Origin: Palauibacter sp022826685
Lineage (GTDB): Bacteria > Gemmatimonadota > Gemmatimonadetes > Palauibacterales > Palauibacteraceae
Length of the DNA stretch: 64,000 nucleotides
Strand: one strand, 5' to 3'
Assembly (NCBI RefSeq): GCF_965221685.1
Contig: NZ_OZ244907.1
The notes beneath the pieces are model-generated. The model was not told the origin of the DNA, did not search any database, and worked only from the letters and a program-made list of their open reading frames with translations. Each line of letters opens with the position of its first letter. Positions within the stretch are counted from its first letter, which is position 1. Both the position numbers and the translations under genes were made by a program. Of this stretch, positions 8,846 through 15,837 are shown one piece after another.

Positions 8846-9898
8846 TCACGGGTGCCTGAGGGGCGATTCCTCGTCGTCCGCAGTACCCTTGCCGCCGTGT
8901 CGCTCGAAGAACTCGTCGGCGTGGGCGGGGAGGAGGAGTTTGTCGGCGATCGCCGCAATTTCCTCCGCTTCCCTCCACGCCTGTTCGAGGATCCAGAGTT
9001 CGCCTTCCAGCGCCCGGCGTTCCTGCTCCTCGTGGAGGGACATCTCCACAGCGAGCCGGAGAGGTGTCGGCATGGCGCGGACGTACCCCGTCCGGCCCGT
9101 CAATCCGCTGTGTTTCCTGTTGACTACATCGGCGAGGAAACGGGTGGGGTGCCCGCTTGTTTCGATGGCGTCCACGGCGCGCCGGACGGTGCTGCGGGCC
9201 CCACCCTCACGATTCACCAGGGGAACGATGGCCGTGGCCACGCGGCGAGCGTCTTCGCCATCGAACCAGGCCCTCCGCAACCCCCGATCGATCTCCACGC
9301 GGAAGCCGGGAGCGCCGGCGTCGGGCAGCATGCGAATCGATCTGATGTCGAGGCGTCTGAACTTCGCGACGCTCTCCGGGGAAACAGGACCGTCGGCACC
9401 GGCCCTTCCGCCGACCCGGACCTTGGCCAATGGGCGAAGGTAGTCCCACGCCGCATACGGCCCCACGACGGCGAACGCCAACGTGCCGACGATCGGCACC
9501 GAGATCGGCCCCAGCATACCCCCGGCAACCCCGCCGGCGATGCCCCCCAAAAGGTTGCGCCATCTCCGTATCCCGAACCGGGTGCCGTACCTCCAGGCCG
9601 CGAATTCGCCCCGCGGCGGCTCCCCGATCCTGACCAGGTCCAAGCCGCCCCGGTGGCGGGCGATCCCGATGTTGTCGGTCGAGGCGCGCATGGGCGTGTC
9701 ACGGAAGATCCGCTCGCACGTCTCGATCGCCTCCCAGCGCTCCTCGAGCGGGGTCAGGTTCCACCGGCGGCACCTCCTGCACACCACCCACAGCCGTCCC
9801 TTCGCCGGGTCGAACGCGAGCCGACGCCCGACCGGGAACTCCTCCACCACCTCGTTGGAGGGGAGGGGCTTCTTGCAGAAGATGCAGGTTGTGTACAC
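8846..9898 (-). CDS. Hypothetical protein with N-terminal zinc-ribbon cysteines and a glycine-rich membrane segment
   Basis: I do not recognise the family. The 350-aa protein begins with CIFC (residues 5-8) and, after about 30 residues, CRRC, the spacing of a small zinc ribbon. Between about 118 and 155 there is a glycine-rich hydrophobic stretch (GGIAGGVAGGMLGPI, then VGTLAFAVVGPYAAW) that could be one or two membrane passes. The C-terminal third is charged and helical. The GTG start has GGAG five bases upstream. It is divergently transcribed from the BrnA-like gene, sharing a 100-bp AT-richer intergenic region. Confidence 0.7.
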   Translation of the reverse strand: MYTTCIFCKKPLPSNEVVEEFPVGRRLAFDPAKGRLWVVCRRCRRWNLTPLEERWEAIETCERIFRDTPMRASTDNIGIARHRGGLDLVRIGEPPRGEFAAWRYGTRFGIRRWRNLLGGIAGGVAGGMLGPISVPIVGTLAFAVVGPYAAWDYLRPLAKVRVGGRAGADGPVSPESVAKFRRLDIRSIRMLPDAGAPGFRVEIDRGLRRAWFDGEDARRVATAIVPLVNREGGARSTVRRAVDAIETSGHPTRFLADVVNRKHSGLTGRTGYVRAMPTPLRLAVEMSLHEEQERRALEGELWILEQAWREAEEIAAIADKLLLPAHADEFFERHGGKGTADDEESPLRHP

Positions 9899-9904
9899 AC
9901 GCTC

Positions 9905-9998
9905 TCCGCTCGGAAACGTCCTTGACGGCGCGTTTATGTAGTAACATTAATTCATTGCAGAACAATCTCAAACGAAGCGCAGTGCGCGGAGAAGGTCA
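9905..9998. promoter_or_regulatory. Divergent intergenic region, likely promoters for both neighbours
   Basis: This is the AT-richest stretch nearby. On the plus strand TTGACG (9922) could act as a -35 with an imperfect -10 in CATTAA/TAATTC. On the minus strand TTGTTC and TACTAC are spaced about 16 nt. None is a consensus match, so the call rests mainly on composition and divergent orientation. Confidence 0.3.
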
Positions 9999-10265
9999 AT
10001 GAACGAGAACGACGGATCTACAGCCAATGGTTTTGATCCCGACACGGCGCCCGATCTCTCCAGGGACGGCTGGCCGGAGAAGTTCGCCAAGGTGCCCGTG
10101 CGCCGAGGCCGTCCGCCGAAGGCGCGACCGAAGGTGTCCACCACCATCCGGCTGTCCCCGGAGGTGATCGATCACTTTCGGGCCGGTGGCCGCGGTTGGC
10201 AGACCCGGATCGATGAAGCCCTGCGCGACTGGATTGCGGAATCCAACCGGCGAGACCGAGCGTAG
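9999..10265 (+). CDS. brnA: BrnA-type antitoxin, no BrnT partner visible
   Basis: 88 aa. The C-terminal half matches BrnA ribbon-helix-helix antitoxins: KVSTTIRLSPEVIDHFRA, then GRGWQTRIDEALRDWI, after a basic RRGRPPKARPK linker. BrnA normally binds DNA and neutralises the RelE-fold toxin BrnT, whose gene usually lies immediately upstream. Here the upstream neighbour is a divergent unrelated gene and no BrnT-like frame is found, so it is orphaned. It may act only as a small DNA-binding regulator. The next genes on the strand encode two membrane proteins. Confidence 0.75.
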   Translation: MNENDGSTANGFDPDTAPDLSRDGWPEKFAKVPVRRGRPPKARPKVSTTIRLSPEVIDHFRAGGRGWQTRIDEALRDWIAESNRRDRA

Positions 10266-10312
10266 GGTCTGACGGATCTCATCCTCCCCAACCCACGGAG
10301 GACGTGAGCGCC

Positions 10313-10525
10313 ATGAGCAGGTGGTCGCACAGGTTCCAGCCGAAGTATTGGCCGAGATGGTACCGGATCGCGTTCGGCGCCAGCATCGTGGGGGCGCTGC
10401 TGGGTGGAGCGCTGGCCTGGTACGGGCCGGGCTGGGGACGCTACACGGCGCTCGTCGGCGTCATCCTCTGCTTCACTTCCCTCTGGCTTCTCGTGAGCCT
10501 GATGGAAGACGGTCCCAAAGTCTGA
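10313..10525 (+). CDS. Small membrane protein (70 aa)
   Basis: Unknown family. A basic aromatic N-terminus (WSHRFQPKYWPRWYR) is followed by two hydrophobic segments, around FGASIVGALLGGALAWY and YTALVGVILCFTSLWLLVSL, with an acidic-basic end. This predicts two membrane passes. GGAGG lies 11 nt before the ATG and only 2 nt before an in-frame GTG at 10304, so the ATG is favoured. It precedes the next membrane-protein gene by 13 bp, probably as one transcript. Confidence 0.6.
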   Translation: MSRWSHRFQPKYWPRWYRIAFGASIVGALLGGALAWYGPGWGRYTALVGVILCFTSLWLLVSLMEDGPKV

Positions 10526-10538
10526 AGGGAGCGAATAC

Positions 10539-11099
10539 ATGGTTTCGGTGTTCAGTCTCTGGCTTCCCATCCTGGTCTCGGGCGTGCTCGTGTTCGTCGC
10601 GAGTTGCGTCATCCACATGGTTCTCAACTACCACCGGCACGACTACCGGGCGCTCCCGGACGAGGACGGCGTGATGGAGGCCCTGCGCGGCTTCGACATC
10701 CCCGGCGGGACCTATTCCGTCCCGCACGCGGCGTCCGACGAGGTTCTGAGGAGCGAGGCGTTCCAGGAGAAGGTGAGGCGCGGCCCGGTCGCCTTCATGA
10801 CGGTGCTGCCCGCCGGCCATCCGCTCATGCGGAGGAGCCAGCTCGTGCAGTGGTTCGTCTACTCTCTGGTAGTGGGTCTGTTCACGGCCTACGTCGCCGG
10901 CCTCGCGCTCGGACCGGGCGCGGAATACATGCAGGTCTTCAAGATCACGTCGGTCGCCGCGGCGATGGGATACGCGCTCGCGCACGCCCAGGACGCGATC
11001 TGGACCTTCCAGGGCTGGCCGGCCACGGCCCGCAGCATGTTCGACGGCCTCGTCTACGGCCTCGTGACCGGCGGCGCCTTCGGCTGGCTATGGCCCTGA
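10539..11099 (+). CDS. Conserved hypothetical membrane protein (186 aa)
   Basis: I do not recognise a named family. There is one N-terminal hydrophobic helix (LWLPILVSGVLVFVASCVI), a soluble loop of about 80 residues containing HRHDYRALPDEDGVMEALR, and three C-terminal hydrophobic helices, the last ending with GGAFGWLWP. The ATG has GGGAG with a 7-nt spacer. It follows the 70-aa membrane protein closely, suggesting co-expression. It ends 22 bp before a convergent outer-membrane protein gene. Confidence 0.75.
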   Translation: MVSVFSLWLPILVSGVLVFVASCVIHMVLNYHRHDYRALPDEDGVMEALRGFDIPGGTYSVPHAASDEVLRSEAFQEKVRRGPVAFMTVLPAGHPLMRRSQLVQWFVYSLVVGLFTAYVAGLALGPGAEYMQVFKITSVAAAMGYALAHAQDAIWTFQGWPATARSMFDGLVYGLVTGGAFGWLWP

Positions 11100-11121
11100 G
11101 GGGTCGGCGGGCGATGCGGGC

Positions 11122-11895
11122 TCAGCCGATGGCGAACACGAGGCCGCCCTGGAGGACGACGTGGCTGGTCTTCTTCCCCTCATCGTCGATCTCGGAGAGG
11201 CCCCGGGCGTAGATCACGTCGAACGCCAGGTCGAGCGAATCGGTCAGTCTCACCTGGAACCCGCCGCCGAGGGCGAGTCCGAAGTCGGTTGACTTGACCT
11301 CGCTGACGCCGCCCTCCCCGCAGGCCACCTCGGTGTCCTGTGCGCTCGCCGTCCGACTCGCACCCCCGGAACGTCCCGAGTGGACGCGGTTGGGAATGCC
11401 CGGAGGGACCTCGGGGCGGATGGGCCCGGGGTCGACGGACGTCACCGCCACCTGGCACGAGAGGTTGAAGGCCACGTAGGGCCCGGCGAGGAAGCCGAAG
11501 TTGAGACGCCCCTCTTCGGCGGCGGTGCCCGCGCGAAAGAGCGCGGAGAACTGCAGGTAGTCGATCTCGGCCGTCGACTCGTTGAGCGACCGGCTCGCCG
11601 TGATCGACGACGGCACCTTCACGGCCCCGCCCTTCTGAGCCAGCCCCAGGCCGATGCGCACGCCGAGCCCGCCGCTCAGCGGGATCCCCGCGTCGACCCC
11701 CGCCACGATCCCGTCTCTGGGATCGTCGAACGCGGCGGCGCCCCGGGTCTCCAGGTCGGCCCCGGACAGGCTCGCGGGACCGATTCCGGCCCGCACGCCG
11801 ATGGTCGTCTGCGCGGCGAGCGGCGCGGCCGCCAGCGCGAGGACCAGGGCCACGGCGTAGATGGCGGCTTGCGCGGAACAGCGTCCTGCGGACAT
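11122..11895 (-). CDS. Outer-membrane beta-barrel protein, paralogue A
   Basis: 257 aa with a signal peptide (hydrophobic AIYAVALVLALAAAP, cleavage near LAAQ). It has alternating amphipathic strands typical of small eight-stranded barrels: TTIGVRAGIGPASLS, VAGVDAGIPLSG, LGLAQKGG, YLQFSALFR and a terminal VLQGGLVFAIG. The C-terminal residue is glycine rather than Phe/Trp. It is clearly paralogous to the genes at 12869 and 25855, with the same order of conserved blocks and a conserved Cys after the AFNLS strand. The start at 11895 has GGAGG eight bases upstream; the ATG 15 nt before it lacks one. Function unknown. Confidence 0.75.
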   Translation of the reverse strand: MSAGRCSAQAAIYAVALVLALAAAPLAAQTTIGVRAGIGPASLSGADLETRGAAAFDDPRDGIVAGVDAGIPLSGGLGVRIGLGLAQKGGAVKVPSSITASRSLNESTAEIDYLQFSALFRAGTAAEEGRLNFGFLAGPYVAFNLSCQVAVTSVDPGPIRPEVPPGIPNRVHSGRSGGASRTASAQDTEVACGEGGVSEVKSTDFGLALGGGFQVRLTDSLDLAFDVIYARGLSEIDDEGKKTSHVVLQGGLVFAIG

Positions 11896-11942
11896 GGCGT
11901 CTCCCTCCATGCGAATGCCTTGAGGTATCCTCCTCCCTTCGT

Positions 11943-11975
11943 ACTATACTCCGGGCTGTCGAGGTCTGCCTCGAC
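11943..11975 (-). promoter_or_regulatory. Candidate promoter with overlapping palindrome upstream of outer-membrane protein A
   Basis: Minus strand: a TATAGT -10-like box (11948-11943). A perfect 7-bp inverted repeat GTCGAGG-TCTG-CCTCGAC (11958-11975) lies where the -35 would be. The palindrome could be an operator for the outer-membrane gene or the divergent methyltransferase gene. Confidence 0.35.
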
Positions 11976-12016
11976 CGCATCCCTTCACTCTCACACATCC
12001 CAGGTTCTCTCGACCC

Positions 12017-12865
12017 ATGATCGATATCAACGAAATCGGTGCGACGGCCTTCGTCATCGCGTCGATCCGGGCCCTGGAGCCCGAGAAGCCGCATCCGCTC
12101 TTCAACGATCCCTACGCCCCGTGGTTCTCGAACGACCGGGCCCGCACGGCCGCGCGGCAACTGGACGCGGCGTTCCCGCCGTCGACGACGATGGTCCGGT
12201 TCCGCACGCGCTACTTCAACCGGTTCGTGGAGCGGGGGATCGAGGACGGGGCCCGCCAGGTCGTGCTGCTCGGGGGCGGCTTCGACATGCGGGCGCATCA
12301 CTACCGCAACGCGGGCGCGGCCTTCTTCGAGGTGGACCAGAAGGCGGTCCTCGAGTTCAAGCACCATATCCTGTCGGAGAACGGGGTCGAACAGCCGCCG
12401 TCGCTCTACGCGAACTACCTGGAAGCGGACGTTCCGGGCGACCTGGCCGACCTCGGCTTCGACCCGGCCGCGCCCACGCTGATGGTCTGGGAGGGCAACA
12501 CGATGTACCTGCCCCCCGAGAGCATCATGCCGTTCCTGAACCGGCTCGCGGGGGCGATGTCGTCGCTCCGCATCGCCTTCGACTACTTCTCGGTGGACCT
12601 GCAGCGCCGCGAGTTCGACACCGACGAGGACCTCAAGCGGCTCGAGGGGGTGGAGCGGGCAATGAAGGCCTCGTTCCCCACGGGCTTCCCGGACCTGACG
12701 GTGTTCGAGCGGGAGACGCCGTTCGAGGTCGCCGAATCGGGGACGTTCGCGGAGTTGGCGGAGGAGTACGGGCTGGGTCAGATGGTGGCGGAGTACCCGG
12801 AGGATTGGCGCGAGACGCTCAAGCTGTACCGGTACTGCGTCCTGGAGCGGCGAGCGAACGGCTGA
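12017..12865 (+). CDS. SAM-dependent methyltransferase of the LCMT/TIGR00027 family
   Basis: 282 aa. Features of the leucine-carboxyl-methyltransferase-like group are present: an N-terminal MVRFRTRYFNRFV segment, the SAM-binding loop QVVLLGGGFDMRAH, the acidic residue in FFEVDQKAVLEFK, and the motif LMVWEGNTMYL. Members methylate small molecules or carboxyl groups; bacterial substrates are mostly unknown. It is divergent from outer-membrane protein A and ends 4 bp before the convergent stop of outer-membrane protein B. Confidence 0.85.
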   Translation: MIDINEIGATAFVIASIRALEPEKPHPLFNDPYAPWFSNDRARTAARQLDAAFPPSTTMVRFRTRYFNRFVERGIEDGARQVVLLGGGFDMRAHHYRNAGAAFFEVDQKAVLEFKHHILSENGVEQPPSLYANYLEADVPGDLADLGFDPAAPTLMVWEGNTMYLPPESIMPFLNRLAGAMSSLRIAFDYFSVDLQRREFDTDEDLKRLEGVERAMKASFPTGFPDLTVFERETPFEVAESGTFAELAEEYGLGQMVAEYPEDWRETLKLYRYCVLERRANG

Positions 12866-12868
12866 CCC

Positions 12869-13573
12869 TCAACCTGTCGCGAACACCAGCCCGCTCTGGA
12901 GGGCGAGGTGACGGTTCCTGGTCCCGTCGTCGTCGATACCGGTAAGACCGATGGCGTAGATCACATCGAAGGCCAGGGCAATCGAATCGCCCAGCTTCAC
13001 TTCGGCCCCCGCCCCGAACGCCAGCCCGAAGTCGGCCGTCCTGAAGTTGGCGCGCGCGTCCCCGTCGCATGACGTTTCCGTTCCCCAGGGCGGCTGCCCG
13101 CCGAAGGACCGATACTCCCCCGATCCGGGCGGAGAAAAGAGCGTCGTCAGCGCGATGCTGCACGAAAGGTTCACGGCCATGTAGGGCCCGGCGAGGACGC
13201 CGACATTGAGAAATCCCCCTTCGGCGTCGGCGCTCGCGCGCAAGAGTGCGGACAATTGCAGGTAGTCCAGTTCGGTGGTCGCATCGACGAACGCCCTGCC
13301 CGCGGTGACCGACGGCGGCGGGTCCGCGCCGCCACCCTTCTGGGCCAGCCCGATGCCGGCGCGCAGATCCACGGCACCGCCCAGAGGAATCCCCACGTCG
13401 ATCCCCGATACGACCCCGAATCGGGATCCCCTTCCTTCTCCCTGTTCCACTCGCGGCATGTCCCGGGACAGCGTCGCGTTGCCGATGCCGCCCCTCAGGC
13501 CGACGGTCATCTGACCCGCAAGCGGCGCGGCCGCCAGGGCGATGAACACGGCCGAGGCAAGCGCCCTCTTCAG
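12869..13573 (-). CDS. Outer-membrane beta-barrel protein, paralogue B (probable CTG start)
   Basis: Same family as the genes at 11122 and 25855: TVGLRGGIGNATLS, GIDVGIPLGG, GLAQKGGG, YLQLSALLRA, YMAVNLSC and terminal LALQSGLVFATG. No ATG, GTG or TTG sits near the signal peptide; the nearest canonical start (GTG, 13666) would overlap the upstream lipoprotein gene by 97 nt. Starting at CTG 13573, six bases after GGAG and overlapping the lipoprotein stop as CTGA, gives a tidy signal peptide (KRALASAVFIALAAAPLAG). The start is therefore inferred. It forms a two-gene unit with the lipoprotein. Confidence 0.7.
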   Translation of the reverse strand: MKRALASAVFIALAAAPLAGQMTVGLRGGIGNATLSRDMPRVEQGEGRGSRFGVVSGIDVGIPLGGAVDLRAGIGLAQKGGGADPPPSVTAGRAFVDATTELDYLQLSALLRASADAEGGFLNVGVLAGPYMAVNLSCSIALTTLFSPPGSGEYRSFGGQPPWGTETSCDGDARANFRTADFGLAFGAGAEVKLGDSIALAFDVIYAIGLTGIDDDGTRNRHLALQSGLVFATG

Positions 13574-13974
13574 CGGTCGCTCCGTTGCTGCGCTGCCAGG
13601 ACGCGGAGATGGTCGCGGATCGCCTGTTCGCTCAGCGTATTGCGGCTCCGACAATCTTCGCTCCACCTGAAACCGTGGATCGCGGAGACGGCGTACATGC
13701 CCGACGAGAGGCCGGTGTAGAAGCGGTACTCGTCGTAGGCCTTATCAGAATCGAACGCGTCGCGCGAGTCTCCCCAGATCCCCGCCGCCACTCCGACGTT
13801 GACCAATCCGACGACGCTATCGATGATCGGCGCGGCGAGGCTGCGGGTGCAATCGCCCAACGCCACCGCTCCCTCGCCCTTGGGCGGTCTTCGCATGAAG
13901 AGCATGGAACACCCGCTCCAGAGCAGGGCGCCCGCGAGCACCGCGACGACCGCGACCCGACGACGTTCGAACAT
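13570..13974 (-). CDS. Small putative lipoprotein
   Basis: 134 aa with a lipoprotein signal: basic MFERRR, hydrophobic VAVVAVLAGALL and lipobox WSGC at about residue 22. The mature part contains two further cysteines (DC near 42, EDC near 108) that could pair, plus a hydrophobic stretch (APIIDSVVGLVNVGVAAGI). The family is not recognised. Its TGA stop overlaps the inferred CTG start of outer-membrane protein B, so the two are probably co-translated. Confidence 0.7.
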   Translation of the reverse strand: MFERRRVAVVAVLAGALLWSGCSMLFMRRPPKGEGAVALGDCTRSLAAPIIDSVVGLVNVGVAAGIWGDSRDAFDSDKAYDEYRFYTGLSSGMYAVSAIHGFRWSEDCRSRNTLSEQAIRDHLRVLAAQQRSDR

Positions 13975-14045
13975 GACTTCTCCTCAGCGGATGTGGTCCG
14001 GTCGAGCGGGTTCTCAACCTGTTGACGACGGATCCGTCAGCCGGG

Positions 14046-15701
14046 TCACCGCAACAGGGATGACGAGCGGAGCCGGAACCGCTGGATCTTCCCTGTCGCC
14101 GTCTTCGGGAGTTCGGCGACGAACCGGATCCAGCGCGGATACATGTAGCGCGGGAGATCCTCCTGGCAATGCGCGACGAGTTCCGCCGTCAGCGCGTCGG
14201 CGGCGGACGGCGCGCCCGCCGTCTCCCGGAGCGGCTCCGAGAGCACGACGTGCGCCTCGGGTTTCACGAGGCCGTGGTCGTCCTCGCGGCCCACGACCGC
14301 CGCCTCCAGCACCGAGGGATGTTCCATGAGGCGGGCCTCGATGTCGAATGGAGAGCACCAGATCCCGCCCACCTTGATCATGTCGTCCGCGCGGCCCTGG
14401 TAGTGGAACCAGCCTTCGGCGTCGCGCACGTACTGGTCGCCGGTGCGAAGCCAGCCGTCGACGATCGTCCGTCCCTCGAGTTCCGGACGGTTCCAGTAGC
14501 CGGGGGTCGTCGAGTCGCCGCGGATCTCGAGTTGTCCGGCCTCGCCGGGATCCGCCTCGGCGCCGGCTTCGCCCACGATCCGCGCCTCGTAGCCGGGGAC
14601 GACGCGGCCGGTGCTCCCGGGCTTCACCTCGCCCGGCGCGTTGGAGATGAAGATGTGGAGCGCCTCGGTGGAGCCGATCCCGTCGAGAATCTCGAGACCG
14701 GTGGCGACCTTCCAGCGGCGGAAGAGGTCCGGGGGCAGCGCCTCTCCCGCGGACACGCAGAGCCTCAGCGAACCCAGATCGGGACTTCCCTGCCCCGCCG
14801 GCCCGCCACGAGCCGGACCACCGTCGGCCGCGTCGGCCTGATCCAGCGCCTGCAACTGCGCCGCGTACAGCGTCGGCACGCCGAAGTACGCGGTGGGACG
14901 CAGCGTCTCGATCGTCTCGAACGTCGTCGCGGGGGTCGGACGGCGCTCGTCGAGGATCGCCGTGCCGCCCACCCACAGCGGGAAGGTCATCGCGTTCCCG
15001 AGCCCGTACGCGAAGAAGAGCTTCGCGGCGGAGTAGCAGCGGTCCTCCTCGCCCAGCCCGAGGATCCCCACCGCGTAGTGCTCGCAGGTGGCGGGCATGT
15101 CCCGGTGCCGGTGCGGCACCCCCTTGGGGCGACCGGTGGTGCCCGAGGAGTAGAGCCAGAAAGCGATATCGTCGGGGCGCGCCGGCGCCGCCTCCAGCTC
15201 CGCCGGAGCCGCGTCCACTTCGTCGAGCATCCCGCCCTCCGCCTCGAGCGCGAGACCGCGGGCTCCCGTCCGCGCCGCCGCCAGCCCCGGCACGACCTCC
15301 GTCGCGAACTCCGGCGAATAGACGACGGCCCGGCACTCCGAGTCGGCGATGATGAACGCGAGATCCTTCGCCCGCACGAGGTAGCTCACCGGCACGGGCA
15401 CGATCCCCGCCTTCATCGCCCCCCAGAAGAAATGGAAAAACTCCGGACAGTCCTTCACGACCATGAGCATGCGGTCGCCCGGCGCGAGCCCGAGCCCGAG
15501 GAGCGTGTTCCCGGTCTGCCCCACCCGCCGCGCCAGTTCGCCGTAGGTGACCCGGGTTCCGGCCTGCTCGATGGCGACCTTGCCGCCACGTCCCTCGACC
15601 ACGTGCCGGTCGAGGTACCAGGAGGCCGCGTTGAACCGCTCTCCGTAACGGAGGCGCGGGGGAGCCGTCGAACGATCGATCGTGAGTTCGGCCGGAATCA
15701 T
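14046..15701 (-). CDS. Acyl-CoA synthetase of the benzoate-CoA ligase family
   Basis: 551-aa ANL-superfamily adenylating enzyme. The P-loop-like motif is YSSGTTGRPKGVPHRH, the core motif is ILDGIGSTEALHIF, the hinge region is WLRTGDQYVRDAEGW, and the catalytic lysine lies in the C-terminal KTATGKIQRFRLR. The N-terminal pattern RFNAASWYLDRHV and the phrase GDRMLMVVKDCPEF resemble benzoate/4-hydroxybenzoate-CoA ligases. It would activate an aromatic or similar carboxylate to its CoA thioester in the cytosol. No aromatic-degradation genes are adjacent, so the substrate is uncertain. Confidence 0.85.
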   Translation of the reverse strand: MIPAELTIDRSTAPPRLRYGERFNAASWYLDRHVVEGRGGKVAIEQAGTRVTYGELARRVGQTGNTLLGLGLAPGDRMLMVVKDCPEFFHFFWGAMKAGIVPVPVSYLVRAKDLAFIIADSECRAVVYSPEFATEVVPGLAAARTGARGLALEAEGGMLDEVDAAPAELEAAPARPDDIAFWLYSSGTTGRPKGVPHRHRDMPATCEHYAVGILGLGEEDRCYSAAKLFFAYGLGNAMTFPLWVGGTAILDERRPTPATTFETIETLRPTAYFGVPTLYAAQLQALDQADAADGGPARGGPAGQGSPDLGSLRLCVSAGEALPPDLFRRWKVATGLEILDGIGSTEALHIFISNAPGEVKPGSTGRVVPGYEARIVGEAGAEADPGEAGQLEIRGDSTTPGYWNRPELEGRTIVDGWLRTGDQYVRDAEGWFHYQGRADDMIKVGGIWCSPFDIEARLMEHPSVLEAAVVGREDDHGLVKPEAHVVLSEPLRETAGAPSAADALTAELVAHCQEDLPRYMYPRWIRFVAELPKTATGKIQRFRLRSSSLLR

Positions 15702-15837
15702 GCGGCCATTCTATGGCGGACCACGCAGTTGGGCGAAGCAAGAACTTCCGCCCCCGTCGGCTCGTAGGGATGGTAACGGGCTCCCTTCTGGAGCCGATCA
15801 CTGCGGGAGCCCGCCCGATGGTATAAGGAGCGGGATC

